DNA of 64,000 bases, taken from NCBI RefSeq assembly GCF_025231485.1, contig NZ_CP104003.1, forward strand, positions 558,001 through 622,000. Direction: 5' to 3'. The notes below the pieces were generated by a model. The model saw only the letters and a list, made by a program, of their open reading frames with translations. It made no database searches and had not been told where the DNA came from. The first letter of the stretch is position 1. Every line of letters starts with the position of its first letter. Source of the DNA: Salinirubellus salinus (GTDB lineage: Archaea; Halobacteriota; Halobacteria; Halobacteriales; Haloarculaceae). The translations under genes were made by a program, and so were the position numbers. Positions 34,996 to 43,108 of the stretch are shown here, piece by piece.

Positions 34996-36351
34996 TCAGC
35001 GCGTCGAGAACGCGTCCGGTGGCCCGCAGGCCGGCGCGTCGGACCAGTGGGCCTTCATCGCCGAGCGGGTGTTGTAGACCGTCGAGCCACAGCCCGGACA
35101 GGGGACGCGCCAGCCGCGCTTGGGGTACGAGAGCCACGGGTAGGACCCGTCTCCCGAGGCGACGGGGACGCCGTTGACGGCGGTCACCGACTCGGAGGCG
35201 AGGGCGGCCCAGAGTGGGTGGTCAGAGCGGTCCTCGCGCCGGTGCTCGGGTGCCTCGGCGATGGCGCGCTCGGTCCGCTGGACGACGATGGCCCAGTCGT
35301 CGGCCGAACAGGTCGCCCGGTCGGGCACCGTCTCACTCGGGCCGTCACACCGGTCGGCGTCGCGCCAGTGGTCGCGGAACGACTCGAACGTGTTCGTCAC
35401 CGAGCGCCCGCAGGCCGGGCAGGGGGCGGTCCACTCCGCCCGGTCGCCGTCGAACAGCGGGAAGGCGACGGGACTCTGCTCGCGCCCACCGCCGGAGACG
35501 TGTTCGGACTCGAGCAGCGCGGCGAGCTGGCTCCGGAACGCGGCCACCGAGTCGTAGCGGTCGACGGGACGCTTCGCGAGCGCCGGTCCCAGCAGTTCGT
35601 CCACGCTGTCCGGCAGCGACGGCCTGACCGTGCTCGGGGGGATCGGTCTGGACTCGACCACGTCGCGTCGGGCGGTCGGGCCCTCGAACGGTGCCTCGCC
35701 GGTCAGGAGTTCGTAGAGCGTCACGCCGAGCCCGTGGACGTCGACGAGCGGTCCCGCCGGGTCGTATCGCTCCGGCGCGACCTGTTCGGGGGCGCGGTAC
35801 GGCGTCGCCGTGCCGTCGGCCGCGAGCGGCCCCGCGATACCGAGGCCGCCCAGCCGCGGGAACCCCCACTCGGCGGTCGGCTGGTGGTGGACCCACGCGG
35901 GTGAGAGCGCGCCGTGGACCGTGCCGTGCTCGTGGGCGTACACCAGCGCGTCGGCGAGACAGACCCCGACCCAGAGCGCCTCGGCGAGGGGCAGTGCCTC
36001 ACGGTCGGCGTAGGACCCGCCGGCGGGGGTGGCGACCCACGGCCGTGGCTGTTTCCCAGACGCCACGATGGGGAGGACGTGGTCGTGGTCGTCGACCGCG
36101 CGCCAGCGGTCCACGGCGGCGACGAACTCGCGGGCCGGGACGGTGCTGCGGCGGTCGAGTTCCGCGAGGCGGACGGGGACGCCTTCGAGCGTCACTGCCG
36201 TGGCCGTGAGCCGGCCGGGCCAGGGCGCTGCGGCCGATTCGTCGGCCTCGTCCGCGCGCTCGAAGTCGGTATACGCCGCCCGCTGTGTGGGGACCGTCGG
36301 GCAGACTTCCGGACCCGGCGCGGCGGCGATGTCCATCGGACCACCTGTCAT
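34996..36351 (-). CDS. Pseudokinase with two C-terminal C2HC zinc-knuckle motifs
   Basis: A 451-residue protein. Residues about 28-285 follow a Ser/Thr protein kinase fold: AHEHGTVHG before the catalytic-loop position, PYRAPEQ (APE motif), DVHGLGVTLYELLTGEAPF. The catalytic residues are missing: the VAIK lysine position reads VRLAEL (Arg61), HRD reads HGA (146-148) and DFG reads GLG (169-171). Two similar modules follow: CPAC...H...C (Cys311, Cys314, His328, Cys335) and CPGC...H...C (Cys418, Cys421, His435, Cys442), probably zinc-binding. It is unlikely to phosphorylate; a scaffolding or nucleic-acid/protein binding role is possible. Start could also be the ATG at 36336. Confidence 0.8.
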   Translation of the reverse strand: MTGGPMDIAAAPGPEVCPTVPTQRAAYTDFERADEADESAAAPWPGRLTATAVTLEGVPVRLAELDRRSTVPAREFVAAVDRWRAVDDHDHVLPIVASGKQPRPWVATPAGGSYADREALPLAEALWVGVCLADALVYAHEHGTVHGALSPAWVHHQPTAEWGFPRLGGLGIAGPLAADGTATPYRAPEQVAPERYDPAGPLVDVHGLGVTLYELLTGEAPFEGPTARRDVVESRPIPPSTVRPSLPDSVDELLGPALAKRPVDRYDSVAAFRSQLAALLESEHVSGGGREQSPVAFPLFDGDRAEWTAPCPACGRSVTNTFESFRDHWRDADRCDGPSETVPDRATCSADDWAIVVQRTERAIAEAPEHRREDRSDHPLWAALASESVTAVNGVPVASGDGSYPWLSYPKRGWRVPCPGCGSTVYNTRSAMKAHWSDAPACGPPDAFSTR

Positions 36352-36499
36352 CACCTCGCTCTTGGGCGCGATACGGTTTAGCCTCTCGGAGTGGCGTGGA
36401 CGAGGGACCAGCGTCGAGAGACACGGTGCGGTCGCGGTGCGGTCACTCCCGGAACGCTCACCCGGCCCGAGCAGAGCGGGACCTTCGGTCCCGCCGGCA

Positions 36500-36609
36500 G
36501 ACGGCGGCTGCGCCGCCGTCGACGAAGCGAGGGCCGCCGTTTGAATCGAACGTCTTCGAGGTAGCGTGGTGGCGGAGCCACCACGTACCATGCGAGCGGC
36601 TTGCGCCGC
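36500..36609. terminator. Three tandem hairpins downstream of the thioredoxin reductase-like gene
   Basis: Hairpins: 36500-36520 (9-bp stem, gacggcggc, 3-nt loop), 36565-36585 (9-bp stem cgtggtggc, loop gga) and 36596-36609 (5-bp stem gcggc). They lie 32-140 bp after the stop of the gene ending at 36641, on its transcription side, and upstream of the pseudokinase. Terminator or processed 3' end is most likely. Confidence 0.4.
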
Positions 36610-36640
36610 AGGCGCGAACCCGACGAGGAACGTTTCGTGG

Positions 36641-37711
36641 TCAGTCGTCGGCGGTCGCCGTCTCGTCCTCGCTCTCCTCGGCGTCGGCCCGCGGCCCGCC
36701 GGCGTGGCCCTCGTGGTGGACCGCGATGTCCTGCAGGCGCTCCGAGACGGCCGGGACGTCGTCGGCCGACAGGCCGCCCCGGGCCTCGATGTCCTCGAGG
36801 CTCATCGGGAACGTGCGGGCGTCGTAGTGGATGCCGATGCCGGCTTTCGCGCCCATCCCGAGCGCGACCGGAATCTGGTTGTGGCCGGGGACCACGTCGC
36901 CGACGGCGAACACGTTTTCCACACTCGTCCGGCCGTGGTCGTCGACGGCGATGGTGCCGTCGTCGTTGACGTCGGCGCCGAGCGAGGCCGCGAGGTCGGT
37001 GTTGTAGTTCGAGCCGTACATCGGGAACCCACCCTTGTACTCGCGGCGGGTGCCGTCCTCGAAGACGAAGGCCTCGAGCCAGCCGTCGTCGTCCTTCTCC
37101 ATCGACTCGATCTCCTCCTCGACGATGTCGACCGGGTGCGCCCGGAGTTGTTCGTCGGTCTCGTCGCTCCACGTCGGCTCGTCGCCCCGCAGGAGGAGGT
37201 CGACCTCCGGCGTGAAGTTGAGCATGATCATGGCGACGTGGGCGGCGGCCTCGCCGTGGCCCATCACGTACACCGACTCGTCGACGAACATGTAGGCGTC
37301 GCAGTGGAGACAGTAGTGGAGTCCCTTGCCCGTGCGCGGGAGCGGCGGGTCCGGCCGGGCGTCGGAGAAGCCGGTGGCGAAGACGACGAACTCCGAGACC
37401 ACCTCGACGTTGCCGGCAGTGAGGTGGAACCGGCCGTCGTCGAGGCGCTCCACCTCGGTCACGAAGTCCTGGTGGTAGTCGGCCCCGTAGGACTGCACCT
37501 GTTCGACGCCGGTGGCGAGGAACTCGTTGCCCGAGATGTCCTCCGTCACGCCGACGACGTTGTGCGTGTCGAGCATCATCGCGGCTCGACCCCCGCCGCG
37601 GTTGATGACCGCGGTGTCGTGGCCGAGTCGTGTCGTGTACAGCGCCGCCGTCAATCCGGCGGGTCCGCCACCGACGACCGTCACCTCGTACTCCTTCGGC
37701 TGGTCACTCAT
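36641..37711 (-). CDS. Thioredoxin reductase-like FAD/NAD(P) oxidoreductase
   Basis: A 356-residue flavoprotein. FAD motif VTVVGGGPAGLTAALY, a CxxC redox pair (YCLHCDAY, about 134-140), an NAD(P) motif GHGEAAAHVA (about 151-160) and the second FAD motif VFAVGDVVPGHNQIP, in the order of low-molecular-weight thioredoxin reductases. The CLHC pair is CATC in classical enzymes, and an extra acidic/His-rich C-terminal tail of about 50 residues is present. It could reduce thioredoxin or act as a general thiol reductase. Cytoplasmic; monocistronic with hairpins downstream. Confidence 0.9.
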   Translation of the reverse strand: MSDQPKEYEVTVVGGGPAGLTAALYTTRLGHDTAVINRGGGRAAMMLDTHNVVGVTEDISGNEFLATGVEQVQSYGADYHQDFVTEVERLDDGRFHLTAGNVEVVSEFVVFATGFSDARPDPPLPRTGKGLHYCLHCDAYMFVDESVYVMGHGEAAAHVAMIMLNFTPEVDLLLRGDEPTWSDETDEQLRAHPVDIVEEEIESMEKDDDGWLEAFVFEDGTRREYKGGFPMYGSNYNTDLAASLGADVNDDGTIAVDDHGRTSVENVFAVGDVVPGHNQIPVALGMGAKAGIGIHYDARTFPMSLEDIEARGGLSADDVPAVSERLQDIAVHHEGHAGGPRADAEESEDETATADD

Positions 37712-37791
37712 CGACCCACGGTAGGAACGGGACCCCTATCAAAGGCGGGTAAGGTTGACGTAACCCACGGGCTGGCTCCGCGTCCCGGCGT

Positions 37792-38121
37792 CTAGTGGTC
37801 GTCTTCGCGCCAGTTCTTCCCGCACTTGACGCAGGTGAAGAAGCGCGTCTCGGACTCGTCGGCCGACCGGAGCTGTTTCATCTGGTAACGCGCCCGGTCG
37901 GAGTCACAGTCGGGGTTCGGGCAGACGACCTCCGTGGTCGGACCGATCTCGGCGTCGTCCACCTCGGACATGTCCACGACGCCACCGTCGCTCTGCCCCT
38001 CGGTGGTCGTCATGGCCTCCTCCTTCGCGGCGTCGCGTAGCTTCTCGAACCCGCACGAACGGCAGACCCAGTGGTCGCCCTCCGTGTGCATCATCGAACC
38101 GCACTCGTCACAGAACTCCAT
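37792..38121 (-). CDS. tfs: Transcription factor S (TFIIS/RPB9-like)
   Basis: A 109-residue archaeal transcription cleavage factor. N-terminal zinc ribbon with CxxC pairs (FCDECGSM and VCRSCGF), a linker of about 45 residues, and a C-terminal zinc ribbon (CPNPDC and CVKCGKNW) carrying the acidic hairpin SADESET, which stimulates RNA cleavage by backtracked RNA polymerase. Length and motif order match TFS. ATG at 38121 starts the canonical MEFCDECG. Acts in the cytoplasm with RNA polymerase. Confidence 0.96.
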   Translation of the reverse strand: MEFCDECGSMMHTEGDHWVCRSCGFEKLRDAAKEEAMTTTEGQSDGGVVDMSEVDDAEIGPTTEVVCPNPDCDSDRARYQMKQLRSADESETRFFTCVKCGKNWREDDH

Positions 38122-38197
38122 GGTGGCCCCCTTGTGGAGCGGCGTTTCTAAACGCACCGTTTCCACGCCGGCCTGCTCGTCGCGCTCCCGCCGTGAC

Positions 38198-38425
38198 TCA
38201 CTCCTCGTCCGGCGGGACGTAACTGTGTATCTCCTCGCGGAGTTCCTCCCGGTCGTCGAACGATTCGGCGCCGACCATCGACACGAGTTCCCCGAGATCC
38301 GTCTCGCCACCCCCACGCTGGACGGCGACGCCGTCCAGGGCCGCGGCTGCCTCCTCGCGGCTGAGGGGGTAGTCGAGCCCCTCGAGAACCTCCTCTACGT
38401 CCGCGATTCCGACCTCGCTCGCCAT
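38198..38425 (-). CDS. Small acidic protein (DUF5789-like)
   Basis: A 75-residue, strongly acidic, helical protein starting MASEVGIADVEEVLEGLDYP and ending YVPPDEE. The ADVEEVL...LDYPLSREEAA layout matches the short haloarchaeal family I recall as DUF5789. No catalytic residues. It is upstream of tfs on the same strand with a 76-bp gap. Function unknown. Confidence 0.8.
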   Translation of the reverse strand: MASEVGIADVEEVLEGLDYPLSREEAAAALDGVAVQRGGGETDLGELVSMVGAESFDDREELREEIHSYVPPDEE

Positions 38426-38540
38426 GTCTTCTGGCTTGCCGCCGATGTATAAATCTCTGTGGGTCGTTATCACGATGCGTAAGCGCCGTCCCCGACTCGT
38501 CACCCGAAGGGTCTTACACGCCGACGCGATACCCGTGGCT

Positions 38541-39572
38541 GTGCCCTCACGTCGGTCGGTGCTGGGGTGTTGTGGCCTGCTCGGTACCGCCACGCTCGCC
38601 GGATGTGCCGACCTCTCCGACGTCACACGTGGCCCGCCGCCGTACAGTCGGTGGGTGTACGACCCGACCGAGCGGTTCGGCGCCGAGCGGGTGGGGTACG
38701 CCTCGCTCGACGTCGAGCGGTTCGCGGCGGCCCGCGACGGCCTCCCGGAGTCGGTGACCGGCCTCCTCGACCGGTTCGACCGGCAGGTGGGGAGCGTCGA
38801 CCTCGGCGACCTCACCCGGCTGACCGCGGTGGGCTTCGGGTCCCTCGAGGCCGGGCGGGCGGGATTGACCCTCGTGGCCGAGGGGTCGTTCGACCCCGGC
38901 GCGCTGCGCGAGGAGTACCGGATGCGGCGCGACGACGAGTGGACACGCCTCGACCCCCGGGGCGACCACGACTGCTGGGCGTACGAGGCGCCGTTCCTCG
39001 CGTCCCTCCCGGAGTACCGCGGACCGGACCAGGAGCGCGCCCCCTCGGTGACGGCGGGGGTGGCACTCGCCGAGGAGAGCGTCGTCGTCGGCGCGACGCT
39101 CGCGACGGACCTCCGGGGCCGCGCCGCGATGTACGCGGCCCTCGACGCGGCGGCGGACCCCGCCGCACGCTACGTGACTGTCGACCGACCAGCCCGCGAC
39201 GTGAGCGACACGCTCGAGGACGAGCCGTTCGTCCTCGGGGTGAACGAGGCTGTCGTCGAGGCGCTGGCCGCCGAGGTGCCGGCGGACCAGCCACTCCTCC
39301 GGGAGGTGCTCGACGGCCTGCGGGCCATCGGCCTCGGGACGCGCGCGGGCGAGGAGCCGTCCACGACGCTGGCGCTGGTGTACGACCCGGGTGAGTTCGC
39401 GTCGCTGGACACCGTCCGCACGGTGGTCGAGGAGGTCGCCGACGGCGACGACGTCGGCGACGACGGTGCGCGGGTCAGCGTGGGCCTCGCACAGGGGGGT
39501 CGCGTGGTCGTCGTCAGCGCGGCCATCGGGCCGTCTGACCTACTGGCCGGGCTCGACGGCGTCGACCTATAA
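38541..39572 (+). CDS. Tat-type secreted lipoprotein of unknown function
   Basis: A 343-residue protein. The GTG at 38541 begins VPSRRSVLGCCGLLGTATLAGC, which joins a twin-arginine motif (RRSVLG) to a lipobox (LAGC), so the protein is exported by Tat and lipid-anchored. The mature part alternates predicted helices and strands, with repeated YASLDVERFA and VTVDRPARDV-type segments, but no known domain. Its stop overlaps by 6 bp the stop of the convergent NYN-domain gene. Confidence 0.75.
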   Translation: MPSRRSVLGCCGLLGTATLAGCADLSDVTRGPPPYSRWVYDPTERFGAERVGYASLDVERFAAARDGLPESVTGLLDRFDRQVGSVDLGDLTRLTAVGFGSLEAGRAGLTLVAEGSFDPGALREEYRMRRDDEWTRLDPRGDHDCWAYEAPFLASLPEYRGPDQERAPSVTAGVALAEESVVVGATLATDLRGRAAMYAALDAAADPAARYVTVDRPARDVSDTLEDEPFVLGVNEAVVEALAAEVPADQPLLREVLDGLRAIGLGTRAGEEPSTTLALVYDPGEFASLDTVRTVVEEVADGDDVGDDGARVSVGLAQGGRVVVVSAAIGPSDLLAGLDGVDL

Positions 39573-40064
39573 CAGGTACCGGTCCTCGTTCTCGCTCATG
39601 TCGACGAAGGAGTCGGCAGCCTCGCGGAGTTCCTCGGCGGTGGAGGAGCCGAAGCCGAACACCTCGACGCGGACGCCTTCGTGGCGCAGGTGCGAACAGA
39701 GCCGCGAGAAGTCGCCGTCGCCCGAGCAGAGGACGAGCGCGTCGACGTGGGTGGCGAGCGTGACGGCGTCCAGCGAGATACCGACGTCCCAGTCGGCCTT
39801 CTTCGAGCCGTCGCCGAACGTCTTGATGTCCTTGATCTTCGCCTCGAAGCCGATGTCGCGGAGGGCGTCGAAGAAGTCCTCCTCGTTGGGTGAGTCCGCA
39901 CGGATGACGTACGCGATGGCCCGGACGAGTTCGCGGTCCTGGACGGCCGAGTCGAGGAGCGCGGTGTAGTCGACGTTCCGCGAGTAGAGGCTGTGAGCGG
40001 TGTGATAGAGGTTCTGCGAGTCGGCCAGCACGGCGACGCGCTGGGTCGGGTGGATGGGGGGCAC
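39567..40064 (-). CDS. NYN domain protein (LabA/PIN-like nuclease fold)
   Basis: A 165-residue single NYN domain. Conserved acidic positions of the PIN-like active site are seen: VLADSQNLYH (first Asp/Asn motif), KKADWDVGISLD (middle) and LCSGDGDFSRL (third). These typically bind a metal and cut RNA. GTG start with TATA-like CATCTTTGCC about 30 nt upstream (leaderless). Convergent with the lipoprotein gene and divergent from the glutaredoxin gene. RNase activity is likely but target unknown. Confidence 0.9.
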   Translation of the reverse strand: MPPIHPTQRVAVLADSQNLYHTAHSLYSRNVDYTALLDSAVQDRELVRAIAYVIRADSPNEEDFFDALRDIGFEAKIKDIKTFGDGSKKADWDVGISLDAVTLATHVDALVLCSGDGDFSRLCSHLRHEGVRVEVFGFGSSTAEELREAADSFVDMSENEDRYLL

Positions 40065-40215
40065 TTACCGGGAGTCGTTCGGTATCGGGCAAAGATGTTT
40101 GCATGCGAGGTCGGGAGGCTGGCGCGGGACGGTGGGGTCAGGCACCCCCGCAGACCCCACTCGAGCCGGTCCGACAGGCACAATCCATAAGCGCGCCCGA
40201 GACTACCGACCTATC

Positions 40216-40557
40216 ATGACGTTCGACCCCAACCAGAGCCTCCCGCAGGAGGAGGTCGACGACATCGTCGACGAGGCCATCGAATCGAACGACGTGGTGC
40301 TGTTCATGAAGGGGACGCCGATGATGCCGCAGTGTGGCTACTCGGACCGGGCGCTGCGCCTGCTACAGGAGTACCGCGAGGAGTTCGAGACGGTCGACGT
40401 ACTCCAGTCGCTGGACGAGTTCCGCGTCGCTCTGGAGCGCCACTCCGGGTGGACGACCACTCCCCAGACGTTCGTGAACGGGGAGTTCGTGGGGGGGAGT
40501 GATATCCTGATGGAACTTCACGAGCGCGACGAGCTCGCGACGACGCTCGAGGCGTAG
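40216..40557 (+). CDS. Monothiol glutaredoxin (Grx4/GrxD family)
   Basis: A 113-residue glutaredoxin. The active site MMPQCGYSDRAL has the monothiol motif CGYS (CGFS in most relatives); the glutathione/Fe-S segment WTTTPQTFVNGEFVGGSD with cis-Pro follows. Such proteins carry or deliver [2Fe-2S] clusters and often pair with BolA, encoded in this window at 58050. TATA-like atccataagc 27 nt upstream. Because haloarchaea use gamma-glutamylcysteine rather than glutathione, the ligand may differ; that is from general knowledge. Confidence 0.93.
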   Translation: MTFDPNQSLPQEEVDDIVDEAIESNDVVLFMKGTPMMPQCGYSDRALRLLQEYREEFETVDVLQSLDEFRVALERHSGWTTTPQTFVNGEFVGGSDILMELHERDELATTLEA

Positions 40558-40653
40558 CGGAGACGCCCGGAGACGGCCGTCACGGGGGCGAGAGACGGTA
40601 CCCGGTGGGACCGCCCCGTGGTGTGTCATCTCTTCACGTCCCTAAGGGTAGGT

Positions 40654-40661
40654 GATATATG
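40654..40661 (+). promoter_or_regulatory. TATA box
   Basis: gatatatg is centred about 24 nt before the ATG at 40681, giving a leaderless message and excluding an upstream in-frame start at 40618. Confidence 0.55.
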
Positions 40662-40680
40662 TGAGGAACCCCTAGAATCG

Positions 40681-41376
40681 ATGAGCACCCGCAGTCAGGG
40701 AGGTGCCTCGAACCCCTGGGACAGGGAAACTATGACAAGCCGCGTATTCAGACTCCACTCGACACTTGAACTGCTACTGGAAGACGTACACGAGTACTTC
40801 GAGGACCCAGACCTGCCGGTAGACATCGCCGACGTAGAGATAACCCGACGGAACAATACCCTCATCGTCAGCGCTGTCGCCGCCGAAGACAACATCTCGA
40901 AGTACACCCCGACGGCCCAGCTGAAGGCCAGCGTCACCGAGAACCGCGTGTACGAACACGACGACGGCACCTGGCACGAGGAGCCGCCGGAGACCGAACC
41001 CGGGTTCGGAGGAGGCTCCAGCTCCTCGGGCTCCGGCTCCGGGTCCGGCCCCCAGTGGGGGGCGTTCGGTGAACAGGAAGAGGAAGAGGAGCCCCCGAAC
41101 TCCAAACTCGTCGAGTACGCCTGCTTCAAGGGCGACCGCGAGACCGTCCTGCAGAACACCGCGCTCCAGTACCCGATGTTCGAGGTCCTCTGTGGCCTCG
41201 CGAAGACGGCCGACAAGGGGTCGCTGACCGCCATCGCGGCGGTCGACGACGAACTGAAGGCCGTCCGCATCGTGGACGGCGAGGAGCGCACGGCCCAGAT
41301 CAAGGTCGTCGAGGACCCGACCGAGAAGGACAACTGTACGGTCAACTGGCGGGACAACAAGTTCATCTCCAGCTGA
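40681..41376 (+). CDS. Conserved haloarchaeal protein of unknown function
   Basis: A 231-residue acidic protein. The N-terminal domain (about 18-95) begins MTSRVFRLHSTLELLLEDVHEY and contains RRNNTLIVSAVA and ISKYTPTAQLKASVTEN; a Gly/Ser-rich and poly-Glu linker (about 110-140) separates it from a C-terminal domain (about 145-231, LVEYACFKGDRETVLQNTALQ). Both halves look well conserved and folded, but no fold is recognised. A second in-frame ATG at 40732 starts MTSRVF and could be the true start. The strong TATA box supports 40681. Confidence 0.75.
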   Translation: MSTRSQGGASNPWDRETMTSRVFRLHSTLELLLEDVHEYFEDPDLPVDIADVEITRRNNTLIVSAVAAEDNISKYTPTAQLKASVTENRVYEHDDGTWHEEPPETEPGFGGGSSSSGSGSGSGPQWGAFGEQEEEEEPPNSKLVEYACFKGDRETVLQNTALQYPMFEVLCGLAKTADKGSLTAIAAVDDELKAVRIVDGEERTAQIKVVEDPTEKDNCTVNWRDNKFISS

Positions 41377-41533
41377 GCTCCACCGCTTCTTTCGACCAGC
41401 ACCTCCCAGAGGAGTCCCGCTTCGCGCGTGCGCCCGCACGCGAATGCGCGCACTCTACCCCCGCCTCAGGACGCCCAGGGACCGGGATAGAGGGAAAGAC
41501 ACTTACACCTCCTAATTAGATATAATTACGAAG

Positions 41534-42502
41534 ATGAGCGAGTTTCCCGACTACCTCGACGTCGACTACACCGACGGTGAGGGTGAGTCCGCGGCGGACT
41601 ACCCGAGCGTCGAACACAAGATCGAGAAGGCCATCGAGGTCACCAAGACGGGCCTCGAGCAGTACGAGAACCCCGCCATCATGTGGACGGGTGGGAAGGA
41701 CTCCACCCTGACGCTGTACTTCGTGAAGGAGGTCGCCGAGCGGTTCGACCTCGACCTGCCGCCCGCGGTGTTCATCGACCACTACCAGCACTTCGACGAA
41801 CTCCTCGACTTCGTCGACCACTGGGCCGAGGAGTGGGACCTCGACGTGGTGTTCGCCCGCAACGAGGACGTGGGCGAGTACGTCGAGGCCAACGACCTCA
41901 CGCCGGGTGACGACATCCCCATCGAGGACCTCTCCGAGCACAACCAGCACCACGTCCGGAACATCCTCGAGTACGAGGAGGACAGTTTCCCGTTCCTGCT
42001 CGACACCTACGTCGGGAACCACCTGCTGAAGACGGTGGCGCTGAACAACACGCTGGAGAGCCACGACATCGACGGCATCATCTCGGGCATCCGCTGGGAC
42101 GAGCAGGAGGCCCGCGCCGACGAGACGTTCTTCAGCCCGCGTCACGACCCGGACATCTACCCCCCGCACGACCGCGTCCAGCCCATCCTGCAGTTCGACG
42201 AGGCCGACGTCTGGGAGGCGTTCTGGTACTTCGTGGTCCCGGAGACCGTCGAGGCGTACCCGGACGAGGGCTACGTCCCGCAGGACTACGACGACCTGCC
42301 GAACGGCCTGACCCACGAGGACATCCCGGTCTCGCCGAAGTACTTCGAGGGGTTCCGCTCGCTCGGGAGCGAGATCTCCACCGAGAAGTCCGAGCAGAAG
42401 CCGGCGTGGCTGCAGGACCTCGAGAACACGACCGAGCGCGCGGGCCGTGCGCAGGACAAGGAGGACCTGATGGAGCGCCTTCGGGACCTCGGCTACATGT
42501 GA
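41534..42502 (+). CDS. PP-loop ATPase, PAPS reductase/CysD-like (copy 1)
   Basis: A 322-residue protein of the adenine nucleotide alpha-hydrolase family. The PP-loop is WTGGKDSTLTLY (about 51-62), and ISGIRWDEQEARADE with FFSPRHD matches the ATP/sulfate-site region of sulfate adenylyltransferase subunit 2 and PAPS reductases. No CysH-type Cys-Cys redox motif is seen, so it is more likely to adenylylate or thiolate a substrate. The C-terminal WLQDLE...ERLRDLGYM tail is shared with the copy at 43109. An A+T-rich stretch (taattagatataatta) ends about 10 nt before the ATG. Exact substrate unknown. Confidence 0.9.
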   Translation: MSEFPDYLDVDYTDGEGESAADYPSVEHKIEKAIEVTKTGLEQYENPAIMWTGGKDSTLTLYFVKEVAERFDLDLPPAVFIDHYQHFDELLDFVDHWAEEWDLDVVFARNEDVGEYVEANDLTPGDDIPIEDLSEHNQHHVRNILEYEEDSFPFLLDTYVGNHLLKTVALNNTLESHDIDGIISGIRWDEQEARADETFFSPRHDPDIYPPHDRVQPILQFDEADVWEAFWYFVVPETVEAYPDEGYVPQDYDDLPNGLTHEDIPVSPKYFEGFRSLGSEISTEKSEQKPAWLQDLENTTERAGRAQDKEDLMERLRDLGYM

Positions 42503-42706
42503 GGACAGGCGAAACCACCTCCGCCCCACGTTCCACTTTCTTCGGCCGACGTGCGTGTTGCAGCGGCAGCCAGCAGACGCGCGAGTCACGGTACGTGCTG
42601 AACTGCACAGCGACAGCCCACGCGTCTCCCTTGCCGACTCGTCTCGGGACGACTCCTCGTCGCCGGGTCACTCGCCATCTCCGTCGTCGTCTTCACACGA
42701 CCGGAC

Positions 42707-43060
42707 GTGGTCGACGGGCCGAATCCCATCGTCGTGGGCTACGCCTCGTGCATGCTGGCCGCACTCGGGGGCGCGCGGCTGGGCGCCGCACCGCGCCGCT
42801 GGCTCGGCCACGACGGCCGGTCGGCACGGGTCGGGGCAGACCTCGCACGCGTGGCACTCGTCGCGGGCGTCACGCAGGGGACGGGGTGGCTCCTCGACCC
42901 CGACCTCTTCGGAGCCGGTGTCCTGCGGCCCTTCGTCTGGTTCGTGCTGGTCCCCGGTGTCACCGTCGTCGCCCTCCGTGAAGCGGGGCGGTTGCTCGTG
43001 CGAGGACTCCGCCGGTTCGGCGGGGGGCAGGGCGATACTGCAGCCCCGGCGCACGACTGA
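42707..43060 (+). CDS. Hypothetical membrane protein, 5' end uncertain
   Basis: A 117-residue protein from GTG 42707: VVDGPNPIVVGYASCMLAALGGARLG, hydrophobic segments at about 8-25, 45-62 and 72-92, and a basic/Gly-rich tail. The frame is open upstream to 42602 and there encodes another hydrophobic run (LLVAGSLAISVVVF), but without ATG, GTG or TTG. Either the real start is downstream, or a 1-base shift near 42615-42660 separates it from a GTG at 42595. It sits between two PP-loop paralogues. Function unknown. Confidence 0.5.
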   Translation: MVDGPNPIVVGYASCMLAALGGARLGAAPRRWLGHDGRSARVGADLARVALVAGVTQGTGWLLDPDLFGAGVLRPFVWFVLVPGVTVVALREAGRLLVRGLRRFGGGQGDTAAPAHD

Positions 43061-43108
43061 GCGAGCGCCAACCGCACCGAGTTGTCCCCGGCCCACCTTC
43101 TCGGGTCC

